IMG/VR virus record: IMGVR_UViG_3300044621_002533
Span: 1 to 31,552 of that record
Source of the DNA: a virus
Length of the DNA stretch: 31,552 bases
Reading direction: 5' to 3' (one strand)
Both the position numbers and the translations under genes were made by a program. The notes beneath the pieces were generated by a model, which was not told the origin of the DNA, did not search any database, and saw only the letters and a program-made list of their open reading frames with translations. The stretch's first letter is position 1; the number at the start of each line of letters is the position of its first letter. Below are positions 29,282-31,552 of this stretch, in pieces.

Positions 29282-29963
29282 AATTTTCTGTGTAGGAGAT
29301 GGCTACGCCCATGGGCACATCTGGCCCGAATGGCCGCAAATTTTACAGTGTTTGTGTCCAGATCACAAAATAGAAGTTGTATCTGCTATAGGTGCTGGAT
29401 CTGAATTTTTAGTCAGTGAGCTGCTGACAAGGTCGGTTGAAAAAACCACAGTCATATTTCAGTGGCCACAATCTAATCGATTAGATAAGCTTTTGGTGGA
29501 TAACAGTTGGGACACAATTATCGAAAGTGACAATGTATATAGGTCAAATGTATACACAGGGTTGTCTGGAAAGTGGTGGTGCAGTAGCGCCAGTCAAGTT
29601 GCAAGTGTCGTTGCATACCATCAAGATTATATTACACGAGAACAATCTGAACTTAGAAATCGTAACTTTAGAGTCTTAGTTCAGGCCTGGTTAGAAAAAA
29701 AACAAACTACATGGATGTTTACTTCTACGCGAGAACAAGCACAGTACGCACAACAACCGCGATTCAGAGATATTAGAAGTAATGAGGTGCAGCCTCATCC
29801 CATGGTGCATTATTGGTTTTTGGTAGAAAAAATAGCTCCTGCTGTAAATCTCGTGTTTGATCCACAAAGACAAATGATTGTAAAACAAAGGCTTGAAGCT
29901 ATTAACTGGGAACCATATCATCCAGACCGGCAAGAGATGTTAGAATCTATCATGGCAGTTTAA
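29268..29963 (+). CDS. SGNH-hydrolase-like protein, copy 3 (degenerate)
   Basis: 231 aa. It opens FCVGDGYAHGHIWPEW, where GDG replaces the usual GDS, so the catalytic serine may be missing. A SAIGAGSEFLVSELL (block II-like) follows and HPMVHYWFLVEKIAP near the C-terminus resembles block V. It begins inside the preceding gene (14-base overlap), with GGAAAA just before the ATG. The 3' end overlaps the DnaE gene on the other strand by 14 bases. Codon use and AT content resemble copy 1. The lost serine could mean a binding rather than a hydrolysing role. Confidence 0.55.
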   Translation: MSMNKIFCVGDGYAHGHIWPEWPQILQCLCPDHKIEVVSAIGAGSEFLVSELLTRSVEKTTVIFQWPQSNRLDKLLVDNSWDTIIESDNVYRSNVYTGLSGKWWCSSASQVASVVAYHQDYITREQSELRNRNFRVLVQAWLEKKQTTWMFTSTREQAQYAQQPRFRDIRSNEVQPHPMVHYWFLVEKIAPAVNLVFDPQRQMIVKQRLEAINWEPYHPDRQEMLESIMAV

Positions 29964-31552
29964 GATAATCATCAATGTCCACAGCAGATATGTCTTTGCG
30001 GTCCACTTGTAAAAACTGCGAACCATCTCGGCTGTAACGTCGACCCTGCCCCACAATAACCGAACCATTTGAGTATTTGACAGGTCGATCCACAATGAGG
30101 TCTACATATTCGCCTTCGCCCACACCCAGGGTGATAAAGTGAATGTACTGCTGCCGGTCACGTCGGAACACTCGGCTGTTGGCTACAATTCCGGCAAATT
30201 GATAGTATTCTGAATACAGACTTTGTACGCCCATGCCGGGCAAGAAGCCGGGAGAGTTCCAGGCACCGTGTTCCTTAAAACTTTCTACAGGATCTTCAGT
30301 GATCCAGTTGTCGAAGCCCAGTTCACGCAGGTCCCAACCTGCTCTTTTGGCTTCGTTGCGATAAACCCAACGAGCATATGAACCTTGGCAGTGCATGAGA
30401 GCTGCTCGCCAAAACTCGCGAGGATTGTGGGCCTTTTGATAGGCCAAGGCCCAGATCAGCCTGCCAAGATTCACAGCATGAGCACGACACAAGCCAAAGC
30501 CTGACAGGTTCAACATCTCCCTATAAATGTCGTCTTTCAGGGGATGATCGCCCAGTCGGTTCATGAACTCCATGACTTTTTCTTCGTTCTTTTTGGCAAA
30601 CGCACGACGATACATGTCAGCTTCGTATGCGTTGACCCCAATTAGTTTCATGATGCGTTCTATGGCATCGTCCTCGCACACAATGGCACGTTCTTTGGTG
30701 CCTTCGGCAGTCCAGTCACGAAACCAAGCTGCCTTGCGCCGACCTTCCATGGCCACAGGCCGCACCAGTGCAGTGGCAAACACACAATCAGCAACGGACG
30801 TTGGCTTGATGGCTCGGAACAGCCGCCGCATGGCTGGTGATTCGCCTTGTGTAACACCCAACACATCACCACGAGCCAGCAGGTCTGCTGTGGCTTCGTC
30901 TTCGGTGGGATATTCGTGTATCATGCGTGTGGGGTCAATTTCCATGAGCTGGCTCAACCCACGATTGGCCAAGATGTCTACTTTGAGGTGTTCTAGATCT
31001 TCAACTTCGTTTTTGTCCAGCAGGATAAGATTGTCTTCGCGGAACAGGCTTTTGGGTAGCTGACGATCAAACACAATCACACCGCCGCAGTGTTTGCTCA
31101 AGCAACGTGTTTTGCCCATGAGCTTTTTCTCTATGCGGCGTGCTTCAGTTTCGTCCACACCCAGTTTCTTGTAGTCAATTTCTCGAGGCAAGCGCCCTCG
31201 AGCACCCAGTCTACGTGCTGCTTCACGACGTGCTGACTTTTCTTTGTATAGCACATAGTTGGATATTCGGGCTGTGCGTCCGGGCCAAGCGTCAAATATA
31301 CGCTGCATGGCCAGTTCTTGTTTGTGATGTGGCACATCAATGTCCACGTCAGGCAAGTCATCACGCAGGGGATTGAGAAAGCGAGCGAAAGGTATGTTCC
31401 ACTCTATGGGATCCACATCAGTGATACCCATGAGATAGCACACCAAGCTAGAGCCTGCTGATCCACGAGTCATGTGGGGAATGTCCGAGTTGAGATCCAG
31501 CACACGCCGGATTTTGAGAAAGTATTCTGTGAAGCGTTGAGCTACTATTACT
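29950..31552 (-). CDS. dnaE: DnaE-family DNA polymerase III alpha subunit, C-terminal part (5' end outside window)
   Basis: Reading on the minus strand, the frame stays open to the window edge, so the N-terminus (expected PHP domain) is missing. The visible ~534 residues contain the C-family core in order: a TRGSAGSSLVCYLMGITDVD match to the 'GRGS.AGSLVAY.LGIT.VDP' motif, FARFLNPLRDDLPDVDIDV (palm aspartates at about 31344 and 31338), KHCGGVIVFD, HLKVDILANRG (third aspartate at about 30976-30978), an RPVAMEG region, then CRAHAVNLGRL with AYQKAHNPREFW equivalent to 'KSHA..YA......YP.EF'. The C-terminus looks OB-like. This is probably the replicative polymerase. T4 itself uses family B gp43, so this is a notable replacement. 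Confidence 0.88.
   Translation of the reverse strand, partial: VIVAQRFTEYFLKIRRVLDLNSDIPHMTRGSAGSSLVCYLMGITDVDPIEWNIPFARFLNPLRDDLPDVDIDVPHHKQELAMQRIFDAWPGRTARISNYVLYKEKSARREAARRLGARGRLPREIDYKKLGVDETEARRIEKKLMGKTRCLSKHCGGVIVFDRQLPKSLFREDNLILLDKNEVEDLEHLKVDILANRGLSQLMEIDPTRMIHEYPTEDEATADLLARGDVLGVTQGESPAMRRLFRAIKPTSVADCVFATALVRPVAMEGRRKAAWFRDWTAEGTKERAIVCEDDAIERIMKLIGVNAYEADMYRRAFAKKNEEKVMEFMNRLGDHPLKDDIYREMLNLSGFGLCRAHAVNLGRLIWALAYQKAHNPREFWRAALMHCQGSYARWVYRNEAKRAGWDLRELGFDNWITEDPVESFKEHGAWNSPGFLPGMGVQSLYSEYYQFAGIVANSRVFRRDRQQYIHFITLGVGEGEYVDLIVDRPVKYSNGSVIVGQGRRYSRDGSQFLQVDRKDISAVDIDDYLKLP

Noticed and set aside
30563-31063. Open plus-strand frame of 166 codons
   Set aside because: It lies wholly inside the DnaE gene on the other strand, is Ser/Arg-rich in the way of antisense frames, and shows no motif.
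1-31552. tRNA genes, CRISPR arrays, integrase, transposase, attachment sites
   Set aside because: I found no cloverleaf, no regularly spaced repeats, and no recombinase motifs in the window. Small tRNAs could be missed by eye.

Overview
This window is best read as part of the genome of a T4-like contractile-tailed phage (T4 supergroup, Caudoviricetes), probably from an environmental sample. The evidence is a set of T4-type replication and recombination proteins: the C-terminal part of a gp32-like single-strand-binding protein (1-573), UvsX (1917-2972), UvsY (3223-3675), UvsW (18065-19525), a gp61-type primase (25197-26165), a gp41-type helicase (27234-28640) and a possible gp62-like clamp-loader subunit (20311-20751). 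Two promoter classes are also visible: T4-style late promoters (TATAAATA) and sigma70-type promoters. Genes are tightly packed with many 4-base overlaps. I see no integrase, transposase, rRNA, tRNA or CRISPR array. The host cannot be identified from the sequence.

Layout. (1) 1-3675: recombination block 32-uvsX-uvsY, with an AT-rich insert of two cargo genes (2OG hydroxylase, hexapeptide acyltransferase) and a small frameshifted relic. (2) 3646-14280: a glycan module of about 10 kb on both strands. The plus-strand operon (4512-10020) has a GT-A glycosyltransferase, two methyltransferases, a GT2 enzyme and three nucleotide-sugar enzymes matching a UDP-N-acetyl-L-aminosugar pathway. The minus-strand operon (13422-10010) has a nucleotidyltransferase-cupin fusion, a GT-A enzyme and two of three related KpsC/S-like proteins, and starts at a perfect late promoter. 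(3) 14289-17175: a small virion-type gene, a terminator, tandem sigma70 promoters, a AAA+ ATPase, two tiny ORFs and a conserved-looking unknown. (4) 17205-22334: UvsW and a run of small genes ending in a 184-residue protein that carries the C-family DNA polymerase active-site motifs. (5) 22331-25203: two SGNH-like proteins, a small late minus-strand gene and a virion-type protein. (6) 25197-29963: primase, twitch-type radical SAM protein, helicase, an unknown and a third SGNH-like protein. (7) 29950-31552: the 3' part of a DnaE-family replicative polymerase on the minus strand.

How it fits together. The phage seems to combine T4-type recombination, priming and helicase proteins with a DnaE (family C) polymerase. 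Family B gp43 is not in the window. A second, miniature DnaE-like protein with all three catalytic aspartates is the most unusual gene. Four genes (AAA+ ATPase, the 19562 unknown, mini-DnaE, primase) share one promoter layout: a -35 box, a 17-bp spacer, a -10 box, then exactly 6 nt before an ATG. This predicts leaderless transcripts. The glycan module would supply and transfer an unusual L-aminosugar, to the virion, the host surface or DNA; its late promoter favours virion or late cell-surface modification. Several cargo genes (581-1697, 22331-22999, 26143-27231, 28637-29963) look AT-richer than the core genes they sit between, which suggests later acquisition.
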